NCBI RefSeq assembly: GCF_003130795.1
Contig: NZ_CP029356.1
Coordinates: 124,001 to 188,000, forward strand
Reading direction: 5' to 3'
Length of the DNA stretch: 64,000 nt
DNA from: Azospirillum thermophilum
GTDB taxonomy: Bacteria; Pseudomonadota; Alphaproteobacteria; Azospirillales; Azospirillaceae
A program made the translations under genes and the position numbers. Shown one piece after another: positions 18,256 through 27,234 of the stretch. The notes under the pieces are model-generated. The model had not been told where the DNA came from and made no database searches. It was given only the letters and a program-made list of their open reading frames with translations. Positions within the stretch are counted from its first letter, which is position 1. Each line of letters starts with the position of its first letter.

Positions 18256-19422
18256 ATGGAATACGCAGACAAGAGCGAGGTGCTTCCCATCGAGGGATCG
18301 CCGCCCCCGTCCGGCCGTACCCGGCGTCCCAGCGACTTCATCTGCTTCTCGCATCTGCGATGGGGCTTCGTGCATCAGCGTCCGCAACATTTGATGGAAC
18401 GCTTCGCCCGGGAGTTCCGCCTGTTCTATGTCGAGGAACCCGTCGAGGCCGACATCGACGAGCCGGGGATGGTGGTCTATGACGGGTCGGCGGGCATCAG
18501 GCTGCTGGTGCCGCAGCTCCCGCGCGGGATGAGCGGCCGGGAGGCGGAGGTGGCGCAGCGCCGGGTGCTGGAGCGCAAATTCGCCGAACTGGGCATCCGC
18601 AACCCCGTGCTGTGGTACTACAATCCGATGGCGCCGCAGTTCGCCGACCATCTGGCGGCGGCGGCGGTGGTCTACGACTGCATGGACGAGCTGTCGGCCT
18701 TCCGCGGCGCCCCGCCCGAGCTGGTGGAGCGCGAGCGCGGGCTTCTGCAGCGCGCGGACGTCGTCTTCACCGGCGGCTACAGCCTCTACGAGGCGAAGCG
18801 CGACCGCCACCCGAACGTCCATCCCTTCCCCAGCAGCGTCGACGTCAAGCACTTCGCCGCGGCGCGCGACGGCCGCGAGCCGGCCGACCAGGCGGATCTG
18901 CCTCGGCCGCGTCTCGGCTTCTACGGCGTGATCGACGAGAGGCTGGACCTGGAACTGCTGGACGCCGCCGCGCGTCTGCGGCCGGACTGGCAGTTCGTCA
19001 TCCTGGGGCCGGTGGTGAAGATCGACCCCGCCGCCCTGCCGCAGGCGCCGAACATCAGCTATCCCGGCATGCGCGGCTATGGCGAGCTGCCCGCCTATCT
19101 CGCCGGCTGGGACGTGGCGCTGATGCCCTTCGCGCTCAACGAGTCCACCCGCTTCATCAGCCCGACCAAGACGCCGGAGTATCTGGCGGCGGGCTGCCCG
19201 GTCGTCTCCACCCCGATCACCGACGTGGTGCGGACCTACGGCGACAGCGGGCTGGTGTGGATCGCCGACACGCCGGAGGCCTTCGTCGCCGCCTGCGAAG
19301 AGGCCCTGAAGGTCGACCGCCATGCGCCGGACTGGCTCGGCGCCATCGACCGCGTCCTGGGCGACATGTCCTGGGACACCACCTGGGGCCGCATGAAGAC
19401 CCTGGTCGACAGCGCCTGCTGA
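18256..19422 (+). CDS. Glycosyltransferase, GT-B fold (group 1-like)
   Basis: A 388-residue cytoplasmic glycosyltransferase. After a polar N-terminus comes DFICFSHLRWGFVHQRPQHL, the start of the N-terminal Rossmann domain seen in a subfamily of group 1 transferases. VVYDCMDELSAF follows, then the C-terminal domain with LGFYGVIDERLDLELLD, DWQFVILGPV and the donor-binding region [16 protein letters not shown] with Glu at the expected nucleotide-sugar contact. ATG 18256 has GGAG 6 bp upstream. It heads a run of carbohydrate genes and is followed 115 bp later by the first glycosidase-reductase fusion. Donor and acceptor are unknown; the mutase gene (glf) in the same island makes UDP-galactofuranose one candidate donor. 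Confidence 0.88.
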   Translation: MEYADKSEVLPIEGSPPPSGRTRRPSDFICFSHLRWGFVHQRPQHLMERFAREFRLFYVEEPVEADIDEPGMVVYDGSAGIRLLVPQLPRGMSGREAEVAQRRVLERKFAELGIRNPVLWYYNPMAPQFADHLAAAAVVYDCMDELSAFRGAPPELVERERGLLQRADVVFTGGYSLYEAKRDRHPNVHPFPSSVDVKHFAAARDGREPADQADLPRPRLGFYGVIDERLDLELLDAAARLRPDWQFVILGPVVKIDPAALPQAPNISYPGMRGYGELPAYLAGWDVALMPFALNESTRFISPTKTPEYLAAGCPVVSTPITDVVRTYGDSGLVWIADTPEAFVAACEEALKVDRHAPDWLGAIDRVLGDMSWDTTWGRMKTLVDSAC

Positions 19423-19537
19423 ACGGGACCGCCCGCAATACTCCGGTCCGCGGCGGCCGGCCGGTGGGGACGACCCCCGCCTGCCGGCGCCATGACCACG
19501 CGCCCGTTCCGCGCAAGGCGGACAGCAAGGGGAGCCG

Positions 19538-21820
19538 ATGCCTGACATCGAAATCTGGGGCGGTCTCGAATGCACGGTCGCGCGCATCCGGGACGCCTAC
19601 GTCGACCAGACCTTGCTGAACGGGCATGAGCATCGGCCGGAGGATCTGGACCGCTTCGCCTCGCTGGGGATCACGCGGCTGCGCTATCCGGTGCTGTGGG
19701 AGCGGGTGGCGCCGGACGGGTTCGACCGCGCCGACTGGCGCTGGACGGACGAGCGGCTGACCCGCCTGCGCGATCTCGGCATCAAGCCGATCGTCACGCT
19801 GGTCCACCATGGCAGCGGCCCGCGCAACACCAGCCTGCTGGACCCGGACTTCGCCACCGGCGTCGGCCGCTTCGCCGGAATGGTGGCCGGGCGCTACCCC
19901 TGGGTCGACGCCTACACGCCGGTGAACGAACCGCTGACCACCGCGCGGTTCAGCGGGCTCTACGGCCTGTGGTACCCGCATCTGCGGGACGAGGCGGCCT
20001 TCCTGCGCATGCTGGTGACCGAGACGCGGGCGACGCGGTTGGCCATGGCGGCGATCCGCCGGGTCAACCCGGACGCCCTGCTGATCCAGACCGAGGATCT
20101 GGCGAAGATCCACGCGACCCCGCCGCTGGCCGCCGCCGCGGAGATGCAGAACCAGCGACGCTGGCTGAGCCTGGACCTGCTGACCGGGCGCGTCACGCCG
20201 GACCATCCGTTCTGGCCGCGGTTGCGCGATGCCGGGCTGGCCGAGGAGATCGCCGGCTTCGTCGCGGATCCCTGCCCGCCGGACATCATCGGCTTCAACC
20301 ACTACCTGTCGAGCGAACGCTGCCTCGACCACCGGGTCCACCGCTACCGCGGTCTCGGCCGGTCGCGCGACGGCAGCAACGGCCACATCGACGTCGAGGC
20401 CGTCTCGCTGATGGCGGAAGGGCCGACCGGCCCCGGCGGGCTGCTGCGAGAGGCCTGGGAGCGCTACCGCCTGCCGATGGCGGTGACGGAGGTGCACAAC
20501 GGCTCGACCCGCGAGGACCAGCTCCGCTGGCTGTACGAGGTCTGGCAGGACGCCCGGTCGCTCGCCGCGGAGGGGGTGGATTTGCGGGCCGTCACGGTGT
20601 GGTCGCTGCTGGGCAGCTACGACTGGGACCAGTTGCTGACGCGCTGCGTCGGCTATTACGAGGCCGGGCCGTTCGACGTGCGGGCGCCGGTGCCGCGCGA
20701 GACGGCGCTGGCCCGCATGGTCCGCCGGATGGCGGACGGCGGTGCGGTCGATCATCCGGTGCTGGACGGCCCCGGACGCTGGCACCGTGCCGACCGGTTC
20801 CGCTGGCGCCCGGTGCGCTGCCGCCCGGACGTGCCGGACCGCCCCATCCCCTCCTGGCACCGCAGGCCGGAGGACGCGCGGCGGCTGCTGATCGTCGGCG
20901 CGACGGGAACGCTGGGCCGCGCCTTCGCCCGGGTCGCGGCCCGGCGCGGCCTCGCCCACCATCCGGCGGGCCGCGGCGAGGTGGACATCGCCGACCCGGC
21001 CTCGGTACAGGCGGCGCTGCTCCGCCACCGGCCCTGGGCGGTGATCAACGCCGCCGGCTTCGTCCGGGTGGACGAGGCGGAGGCGGACGGCCGGCGCTGC
21101 CGGCGCGAGAACGCCGAGGGGCCGGCCGTGCTGGCCGCCGCCTGCGCCGCGGCGGGCATCCCGCTGGTCGGCTTCTCCTCCGACCTCGTGTTCGACGGGA
21201 CGAAGCGGGCGTCCTATGTGGAGGAAGACGCGGTTTGTCCGCTGAACGTCTATGGCGAGACGAAGGTCGCGGCCGAGCGGGCCATCGCGGCGACGGAGCG
21301 CGGGCTGGTCGTCCGCACCGGCGCCTTCTTCGGTCCCTGGGACGATCACAACTTCATCACCACCGCGCTCCGCCGGATGGAGCAGGGTCTGCCCGTCGCC
21401 GCGGCGGAGGACGTCACCGTCTCCCCCACCTATGTGCCCGATCTGGTCAACACGGTGCTGGAGCTGCTGATCGACGGCGAGCGGGGGATCTGGCACCTCG
21501 CCAGCGCCGGGGCCGTCACCTGGGCCGAACTGGCGCGGGAGGCGGCGCGGCGGGCCGGGCTGGATGCCGGGCTGGTCCGCGCGCTGCCGGGGGAGGAGCT
21601 GGGCTGGGCGGCGCGGCGGCCGCGCTACAGCGTGCTGGGCAGCGGGCGCGCGTCGCTGATGCCGCCGCTCGACGACGCGCTGGGCGCCTTCTTCCACGCA
21701 TGGCGGGAGGAACGGCGGCGGAGCGCCGCGCCGGCCTCCGCCGTGCTGCCGCCGCCGGGACCGGAGACCCGCTCGGCCCCGACGCCGTCGGTGTCGCCGG
21801 CCTGCGACGCGGCGGAGTGA
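19538..21820 (+). CDS. Fusion: family-1-type glycoside hydrolase + RmlD-type sugar-nucleotide reductase (copy 1)
   Basis: A 760-residue two-domain protein. Residues 1-410 form a clan GH-A barrel like family 1 glycosidases: RYPVLWERVAP, acid/base Glu131 in YTPVNEP and nucleophile Glu318 in VTEVHNGS. Residues 448-735 form an SDR-type RmlD domain: VGATGTLG nucleotide-binding loop, SSDLVFDG, and Tyr572/Lys576 in VYGETKVAAE, as in dTDP-4-dehydrorhamnose reductase. The C-terminus is low-complexity. There is no signal peptide, so it works in the cytoplasm. ATG 19538 has AAGGGGAG 7 bp upstream. A paralogue lies at 24928-27234 on the other strand. The enzyme pair implies both glycoside cleavage and reduction or epimerisation of a nucleotide sugar; the substrate is unknown. 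Confidence 0.9.
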   Translation: MPDIEIWGGLECTVARIRDAYVDQTLLNGHEHRPEDLDRFASLGITRLRYPVLWERVAPDGFDRADWRWTDERLTRLRDLGIKPIVTLVHHGSGPRNTSLLDPDFATGVGRFAGMVAGRYPWVDAYTPVNEPLTTARFSGLYGLWYPHLRDEAAFLRMLVTETRATRLAMAAIRRVNPDALLIQTEDLAKIHATPPLAAAAEMQNQRRWLSLDLLTGRVTPDHPFWPRLRDAGLAEEIAGFVADPCPPDIIGFNHYLSSERCLDHRVHRYRGLGRSRDGSNGHIDVEAVSLMAEGPTGPGGLLREAWERYRLPMAVTEVHNGSTREDQLRWLYEVWQDARSLAAEGVDLRAVTVWSLLGSYDWDQLLTRCVGYYEAGPFDVRAPVPRETALARMVRRMADGGAVDHPVLDGPGRWHRADRFRWRPVRCRPDVPDRPIPSWHRRPEDARRLLIVGATGTLGRAFARVAARRGLAHHPAGRGEVDIADPASVQAALLRHRPWAVINAAGFVRVDEAEADGRRCRRENAEGPAVLAAACAAAGIPLVGFSSDLVFDGTKRASYVEEDAVCPLNVYGETKVAAERAIAATERGLVVRTGAFFGPWDDHNFITTALRRMEQGLPVAAAEDVTVSPTYVPDLVNTVLELLIDGERGIWHLASAGAVTWAELAREAARRAGLDAGLVRALPGEELGWAARRPRYSVLGSGRASLMPPLDDALGAFFHAWREERRRSAAPASAVLPPPGPETRSAPTPSVSPACDAAE

Positions 21821-21924
21821 CTTTCCCCGGACATATCTTGCGTGGGCTTGGCCATACACCGGCCGTTAACCATAATTCGCAATGATGCCCCGGCAAGAAA
21901 AACGCCGGAAAAACAAGGTGCGTC

Positions 21925-22053
21925 ATGCGGATCGCTCTCCTGATCTTCGTCCTTCTGGCCGGGCTCGGCATTGCCGCGGGCAACCTGCTGCAGGGCCGGG
22001 AGCCGGCCGGCCCCTCGACCCTGACGCTCACGCGGTCGTCCGACATGCTATGA
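21925..22053 (+). CDS. Small single-span membrane protein, 42 residues (hypothetical)
   Basis: A short frame beginning ATG with AAGGTG 6 bp upstream. The product starts MRIALLIFVLLAGLGIAAG, a strong hydrophobic segment after a single Arg, and continues with a 23-residue polar tail ending SSDML. It could be a small membrane protein or a secreted peptide with an uncleaved leader. Its stop overlaps the 3' end of the convergent MFS gene by 6 bp. Upstream, TTAACCATAATTCGC gives AT-rich promoter-like sequence. No family is recognised; support is the ribosome-binding site plus the clean membrane segment. Confidence 0.5.
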   Translation: MRIALLIFVLLAGLGIAAGNLLQGREPAGPSTLTLTRSSDML

Positions 22054-23541
22054 CGGGGAGCCGGCGGCGCCCGGCTCCTCCGGCTTGCGGTCGACCAGCC
22101 GGCCGAAGGGGAAGGTCGTCGCCAGACGCAGCCCGCCCACCGAGGACAGGCTGCGCATGCTGCGCCTGACCTCCAGCGCGAAGAGCTGGACCACCCGGCG
22201 CTCGCTGACCTCCTCCTCCTCGCGGACCAGCGTCAGGGCATGCAGCGCGTAGAGCCCGACCGCGAAGGAGAAGGCGAAGAAGAACTCCCACCGGCGCAGC
22301 CGCATGGCGAGCGCCTCGGCCTCCACCCCCGGGGCCGCCCAGTGGATGACCACCGACAGCTCCCGCGCGCCGAACCAGTCGGCGAAAAGGCCGCTGACGA
22401 TCGGCGCGATGCCGGCGGCCAGCGAGCCGAACAGGCTGACCGAGGCGAGATAGGCCGTCCCCTGCCCCTCCGGCGCCAGCTTCAGGCCGATGTTGCCGGT
22501 GGCGAGCCCGATGCCGCCGGTGGCGGCCCCCATCACGGCATGGATCAGCGCCAGCAGGGGCAGCGTCAGCATGTGGCGCTCCGGCAGGGCGGTGAAGGGC
22601 AGCGCCAGGACGCAGCCGAGGAAGACCGGGGCCGCCAGCGCCAGGATCGCCTTGTTCGACAGCCGGTCCGACAGCCGCCCCCACTGCCGCAGCGTGATCG
22701 CGTTCGCCGTCTGGCTGATCGCCCAGAGGATCACCACCACCCCCAGGTCGAATTCGAGCTGGAGCAGCAGATAGGTGGTGAGGAACGGGGCGGACAGGTT
22801 CACCGCGAAGTTCCAGCTCGTCATGAAGATGATGAGCCGGCGGAAGTTGGTGTCGTGCAGCGGCACCCGCAGCATCGGCAGGAAGGGCTGGCGCTCGTAG
22901 CTGCCGCGCATCACCGGCTCCGGCACCCGGGTCAGCCAGTAGGAGCTGACGAAGCCGGCGAGACCGGCGACGGCGAAGACCAGGGAATAGCTGTAGATCT
23001 TCTCGCCGAAGGGCCAATGGTCCACCAGCAGCCCGCCGGCGAGCCCGGTCACCAGCGCCAGCGTCGTCGCCCAGAACAGGCGGCGGGCGAAGAACTGGCC
23101 CAGCCCCTCCCTGGGCAGCAGGTCGTGCATCCAGGAGTTCCAGGAACAGGCGCTGACGGCGCCCAGCACCGCGACCGCCATCTGCCCGAGGATCAGCAGC
23201 CCCAGCGCGGTCGGGCGGTCCTCCAGGAAGGGCAGCAGCGCGCAGGCCAGGATGACGATGCGGGCGAGCGTGATGGCGATGACGGAGATCTTGCGCCTCT
23301 GCCGCACCCGCTGCACGAGCCCGATCGCCGGGATCTGCGCGAGCTGGCCGAAGAAGGGGATGGCGGCCAGCGCCCCGATGGCGAGCGGCCCGGCGTCCAG
23401 CGCCAGGGCGAAGCCCACCAGGATGATCCCGCCGGACAGGGCGCCGACGACATTCGCCCAGGCTCCGTCATAGACGAGGGCGCGCTTGCCCTGCTCGACG
23501 TCGGACGGGGTGACCAGGGGGTCGGGAGCGAGCGACTTCAT
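22048..23541 (-). CDS. Major facilitator superfamily transporter
   Basis: A 497-residue integral membrane protein with about 12 helices. Visible segments include GALSGGIILVGFALALDAG, IGALAAIPFFGQLAQIPAIG followed by the basic loop RVRQRRK (MFS motif A region), and SWNSWMHDLLP. A cytoplasmic C-terminal tail (EVSERRVVQLFALEVRRSMR) is longer than usual. The start at ATG 23541 fits the conserved N-terminus but has no clear ribosome-binding site; a TTG at 23610 is possible. It lies just downstream of the ATPase-less ABC protein gene on the same strand (95-bp gap). In this island it may move a sugar, oligosaccharide or glycoside; direction is not evident. Confidence 0.85.
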   Translation of the reverse strand: MKSLAPDPLVTPSDVEQGKRALVYDGAWANVVGALSGGIILVGFALALDAGPLAIGALAAIPFFGQLAQIPAIGLVQRVRQRRKISVIAITLARIVILACALLPFLEDRPTALGLLILGQMAVAVLGAVSACSWNSWMHDLLPREGLGQFFARRLFWATTLALVTGLAGGLLVDHWPFGEKIYSYSLVFAVAGLAGFVSSYWLTRVPEPVMRGSYERQPFLPMLRVPLHDTNFRRLIIFMTSWNFAVNLSAPFLTTYLLLQLEFDLGVVVILWAISQTANAITLRQWGRLSDRLSNKAILALAAPVFLGCVLALPFTALPERHMLTLPLLALIHAVMGAATGGIGLATGNIGLKLAPEGQGTAYLASVSLFGSLAAGIAPIVSGLFADWFGARELSVVIHWAAPGVEAEALAMRLRRWEFFFAFSFAVGLYALHALTLVREEEEVSERRVVQLFALEVRRSMRSLSSVGGLRLATTFPFGRLVDRKPEEPGAAGSPS

Positions 23542-23636
23542 GTGCGGGAACGCCGGCTGTTGCGTGGCGTAAGCACTTCGATCCGCGGCGGCGGGAAGTC
23601 CACTCCTCAACCTGAGTATGCCGTTCGCGCCGGAGC

Positions 23637-24689
23637 CTACTCCGCGGCGACCGCCAGCGCCGGCACCGGGCAGGGCACCGCATCCTCAGCGCCCGCCGCA
23701 GCCCCGCCGGCCGCCGCTTCGTCGTCCGGCGGACCATAGGCGTCGAGTTCGGCGAAGAAGGCCTTGATGGCGGGGATCGTCTCCATCCACTGCCTCTGCA
23801 GCTCGATCCCGGCGCCGACGCAGTTCATCAGGTAGGTCGACCAGCTCAGCGAGGCGAGGAAGTAGCCGAGCGAATAGACCCCGCTGTCGACATACCAGGC
23901 GCCGACCCCCCAACTGCACAGGTTGGTCACGTTGACGATCAGGCCACGGCCGAAGTTGAAGGCGAGGAAGCGCCGCCCGGTGAGGGCGCCGAAGCCGGCG
24001 AAGGCGGCGTAGCGCTCGTCATAGTCGGCGACCGCCTGCCGCTCCTTGCTCTCGACGATCAGGCCGAGCAGGTTGCGGAAGACATGGGTGTGGACCCGCT
24101 GCCGCTCGTAGTCGAGTTCCTGCAGCCGGGTATAGAGCGGGCGCAGGACCTTGTTCAGGTAGACGGTCGCCAGGATGTCGAGCGTGCCGCCGACGATGGC
24201 GATCAGCCCGATCAGCGGGTACCACCAGAGCAGAAGCCCGAGCGTGACCAGACCCGGCAGGATCACCGGAATGGCGACGCGGACGACGGCATTGACGAAC
24301 TGCATCAGCACCAGTTCGCCCCGCTCGATCACCGCCTGCTGCATGGCGGTGTCCCGCCCCTCGGGCGACAGGCGGGGACGCAGGACCCGGTGCAGGACGC
24401 TGACGCCGAGATGGCGGGGGCCGTCATACTGGAAGCGGGCGAGGTCCACGCGGCCGGTCAGGTAGGGAAGGACGTTGCCGTGGCAGACCCAGAAGAGGAA
24501 GGCGGTGGCGGTCATCGCGTAGATGGCGTCGAGCGTCTGGCGCTGCGCCATGGCGTCGATGACCCGGCCGCCGAACAGGGGCACCAGAAGGTCGCCCGCC
24601 TTCTGCAGCATCATCAGAAGCGCGATCAGGGCGAGCTGACGCCAGAAGGGGCGGAACAGGCTCATCACTCGGCGGACGGTGGTCAGCAT
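23637..24689 (-). CDS. ABC transporter transmembrane protein lacking an ATP-binding domain
   Basis: A 350-residue protein corresponding to an ABC exporter type-1 membrane domain: six helices from FWRQLALIALLMMLQKAGD to LGYFLASLSWSTYLMNCV, with coupling-helix-like loops between. The sequence stops at about residue 325 where the nucleotide-binding domain would begin and ends in a Gly/Ala-rich tail (EAAAGGAAAGAED). No Walker A, LSGGQ or Walker B is present, and none follows in any frame before the MFS gene. It therefore needs a partner ATPase; the complete ABC exporter at 30376-32184 in the same island is the obvious candidate for a heterodimer. ATG 24689 has AGGGA upstream. Confidence 0.85.
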   Translation of the reverse strand: MLTTVRRVMSLFRPFWRQLALIALLMMLQKAGDLLVPLFGGRVIDAMAQRQTLDAIYAMTATAFLFWVCHGNVLPYLTGRVDLARFQYDGPRHLGVSVLHRVLRPRLSPEGRDTAMQQAVIERGELVLMQFVNAVVRVAIPVILPGLVTLGLLLWWYPLIGLIAIVGGTLDILATVYLNKVLRPLYTRLQELDYERQRVHTHVFRNLLGLIVESKERQAVADYDERYAAFAGFGALTGRRFLAFNFGRGLIVNVTNLCSWGVGAWYVDSGVYSLGYFLASLSWSTYLMNCVGAGIELQRQWMETIPAIKAFFAELDAYGPPDDEAAAGGAAAGAEDAVPCPVPALAVAAE

Positions 24690-24927
24690 GACGGTCCCTG
24701 CAATGGCTGCGCATGTCTCTTGCCCGCCAGACTGGCTACCGACCCTTAAGTGAATGTGAAGTTGGGGAAAAGTCCCAGAAATACCCCACCTGTCGGATTA
24801 GACCTTCTATCCTTTATTGCGGAACATCGGGCCAGGAACTTTCTCCGCTGCGGAAATAGACTTATCACGCGGCGCACTTCTCATCCGACTGCTGCCGGGT
24901 CCACCGACGGTCGCGTCTCCCGCCGCG

Positions 24928-27234
24928 TCAGACAGCCGATACCGCCTCCGGCACGCAGACCTCCGCCGCGTCGTGCGGCACGGGTCCGCGGGCGGCGAGG
25001 AAGCGGTGCAGGGCATGCTCGACGGAGGGCAGCCCCGCCCCGCGGGCGGAGGCGAGGACGCTGTAGGCCGGCCGCCGGGCGACCCAGCCGAGATCGGCGG
25101 CAGGCACGCCGAGCACCCGGTCGGGGTTCAGCCCGGCGCCGCGCACCGCGGCACGGGCGAATTCGGCCCAGGTGACGGCGCCGCCGTTGGCGAGGTGCCA
25201 GATCCCGCGCTCCCCGTCGATCAGCAGGTCGAGCGCGACGTTGACGAGGTCCGGCAGGTAGGTCGGCGAGACGGTGACGTCGCAGGCCGCCGAGAAGAAG
25301 CGGCCGCCGGCGACGGTACGGATGGCGCGGGCGGCGGGGCTGCGGTCGTCCCACGGGCCGAACAGGGCGCCGCTGCGGACCATCAGCGCGGCCGGACAGC
25401 GGTCGAGAACCGCCAGTTCGGCCTCCCGCTTGCTGCGCCCGTAGCCGTTGAGCGGGCGGGCGTCGTCCTGCTCCCGATAGGGCGTCCGCTTCTCCCCGTC
25501 GAACACCAGATGGGTGGAGAAGCCCAGCAGGGGCAGGCCCGCCGCGGCACAGGCACCGGCAAGGATGCTCGCGGCGCGGACGTTGTCGCGCTGCGCCCGG
25601 GCGGGACACAGTTCGGCCTCGTCGACGCGGGCCAGTCCGGCAGCGTTGACCACGGCCCAGGGGCGCATGCGCTCCAGCACCTCCGCCACGGCGCCGGCAT
25701 CGGTCAGGTCCAGCTCGGCCCGCGTCAGCCGCACATGGGGCAGACCGCGCACCATGCACAGCCGCGCCACGGCCTCGGCCAGGGTGCCGCCGCCCCCGGC
25801 GATCAGCAGGCGGCGCGGCGCGGCATCCGGCGGGGTCCAGCCATTGCGGGTGATGACGTAGGGGGAACTGCGCACGGGCGCCCAGTGGAAACGGTCCTCG
25901 CGCCGCCACCAGCCCGGCCCGTCGAAGACCGGATGGTCCGCATCGCCCGTCCGCGCCAGATCGCGCAGCAGCCCGGCCAGCGCGGTCGGGCGGATCCGCG
26001 GCCCGCGCACGTCGAACACGCCGGACTCGTAGAACCCGTCGCGGCGGGTCATCAGGCTGTTCCAGTCATAGCTGCCGAGAAGCGCCCAGGCCGTCACCGC
26101 CCGGACATCCACCCCCCGTTCCCGCAGACGCCGCGCGCCGTCCCAGGCTTCCTTGACCCAGCGGAGCTGCTCCTCCCGGCTGGAGCCGTTGTGGACCTCG
26201 GTGGCGGCGACGGGCAGGCGGTAGCGGGTCCAGGCCTCCTCCATCAGCGTCTCCAACCCGTCGACCCCCTCGGCCAGGACGCGGACGGCCTCCAGGTCGA
26301 CGTGGCGCTCGCCGCCCTCCGCCGTCGGCCGAACGCCGGGATACCGGCGCACCCGCTCGTCGAGGAAGCGTTCGCTGGTCAGGTAATGGTCGATGCCCAG
26401 GATGTCCGGCGGGCAGGGATCGGCGGCCAGCTCGTCCAGATCGCGCTCCAGACCGGCCTCGGCCAGCCAGGAGCGCAGCGGATGGTCGCGGCCGACGCGG
26501 CCGGCCAGCAGATCGAAGGTCAGCCAGCGCCGCTGGTTCTCGTGCTCCGCCTGCCGGGCCATGTGCGGCGTGCCGTGGACCTTGCCCGGATCCTCCGTCT
26601 GCACCAGCTTCGCCGCCGGGTTCACGGCGCGGATCGCCGCCATCGCCAGCCGGGTCGCCTGGATCTGGTTGACCAGGATGCGGCGGAAGACGCCCTGGTC
26701 GCGGGCATGCGGATGCCAGAATCCGTAGAGGGCGCAGAAACGCGCCGTCGTCAGCGGCTCGTTGATCGGGGTGTAAAGCTCCAGCCAGGGATAGCGGCGG
26801 GCGACCGCGGCGGCATAGGCGGCGAATTTCGCCGGAAAGTCCGGCCGCGTCAGATCCGTGCCGCGCGGCCCGTTGCCGTGATGCAGCAGCGTCGCGATCG
26901 GCTTGACCCCAAGATCGCGCAGCCGCCCCAGCCGTTCGTCCGTCCAGCGCCAGTCGGCGTCGCGCAGACCGCGCGGCGCCACCCGTTCCCACAGCACCGG
27001 ATAGCGGATCGCCCTGATCCCCAGCTCCGCGAAGGCGTCGAGGTCTCCCGGCCGGTCCTGGTGGCCGCTGAGCCGCGTCTGGTCGACGCCGCCGCCGCGC
27101 AGCCGGACGACCGAGCATTCCACACCACCCCACAGTTCCAGGGGCGGGCGCTCGGGCGTTGCCGGATGAGTCGGGACCGGCGTGGCGGCGACCGGCATGG
27201 CGGCGACCGGCGTGGTGTCTGCGCGTGACGGCAA
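24928..27234 (-). CDS. Fusion: family-1-type glycoside hydrolase + RmlD-type reductase (copy 2)
   Basis: A 768-residue paralogue of the protein at 19538-21820, with the same domain order. The barrel has acid/base Glu159 (YTPINEP) and nucleophile Glu346 (ATEVHNGS). The SDR domain begins near residue 474 with LLIAGGGGTLAEA, a less canonical glycine loop than copy 1, and has STHLVFDG and Tyr598/Lys602 (YGRSK). The start is TTG 27234: it has a strong Shine-Dalgarno (CAGGAGG) 7 bp upstream. The ATG at 27198 has none, and the frame above the TTG shows no conserved sequence. There is no signal peptide. It is divergent from the GH2 gene across a 306-bp regulatory region. The weaker nucleotide loop suggests altered cofactor use or loss of reductase activity. 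Confidence 0.88.
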   Translation of the reverse strand: MPSRADTTPVAAMPVAATPVPTHPATPERPPLELWGGVECSVVRLRGGGVDQTRLSGHQDRPGDLDAFAELGIRAIRYPVLWERVAPRGLRDADWRWTDERLGRLRDLGVKPIATLLHHGNGPRGTDLTRPDFPAKFAAYAAAVARRYPWLELYTPINEPLTTARFCALYGFWHPHARDQGVFRRILVNQIQATRLAMAAIRAVNPAAKLVQTEDPGKVHGTPHMARQAEHENQRRWLTFDLLAGRVGRDHPLRSWLAEAGLERDLDELAADPCPPDILGIDHYLTSERFLDERVRRYPGVRPTAEGGERHVDLEAVRVLAEGVDGLETLMEEAWTRYRLPVAATEVHNGSSREEQLRWVKEAWDGARRLRERGVDVRAVTAWALLGSYDWNSLMTRRDGFYESGVFDVRGPRIRPTALAGLLRDLARTGDADHPVFDGPGWWRREDRFHWAPVRSSPYVITRNGWTPPDAAPRRLLIAGGGGTLAEAVARLCMVRGLPHVRLTRAELDLTDAGAVAEVLERMRPWAVVNAAGLARVDEAELCPARAQRDNVRAASILAGACAAAGLPLLGFSTHLVFDGEKRTPYREQDDARPLNGYGRSKREAELAVLDRCPAALMVRSGALFGPWDDRSPAARAIRTVAGGRFFSAACDVTVSPTYLPDLVNVALDLLIDGERGIWHLANGGAVTWAEFARAAVRGAGLNPDRVLGVPAADLGWVARRPAYSVLASARGAGLPSVEHALHRFLAARGPVPHDAAEVCVPEAVSAV

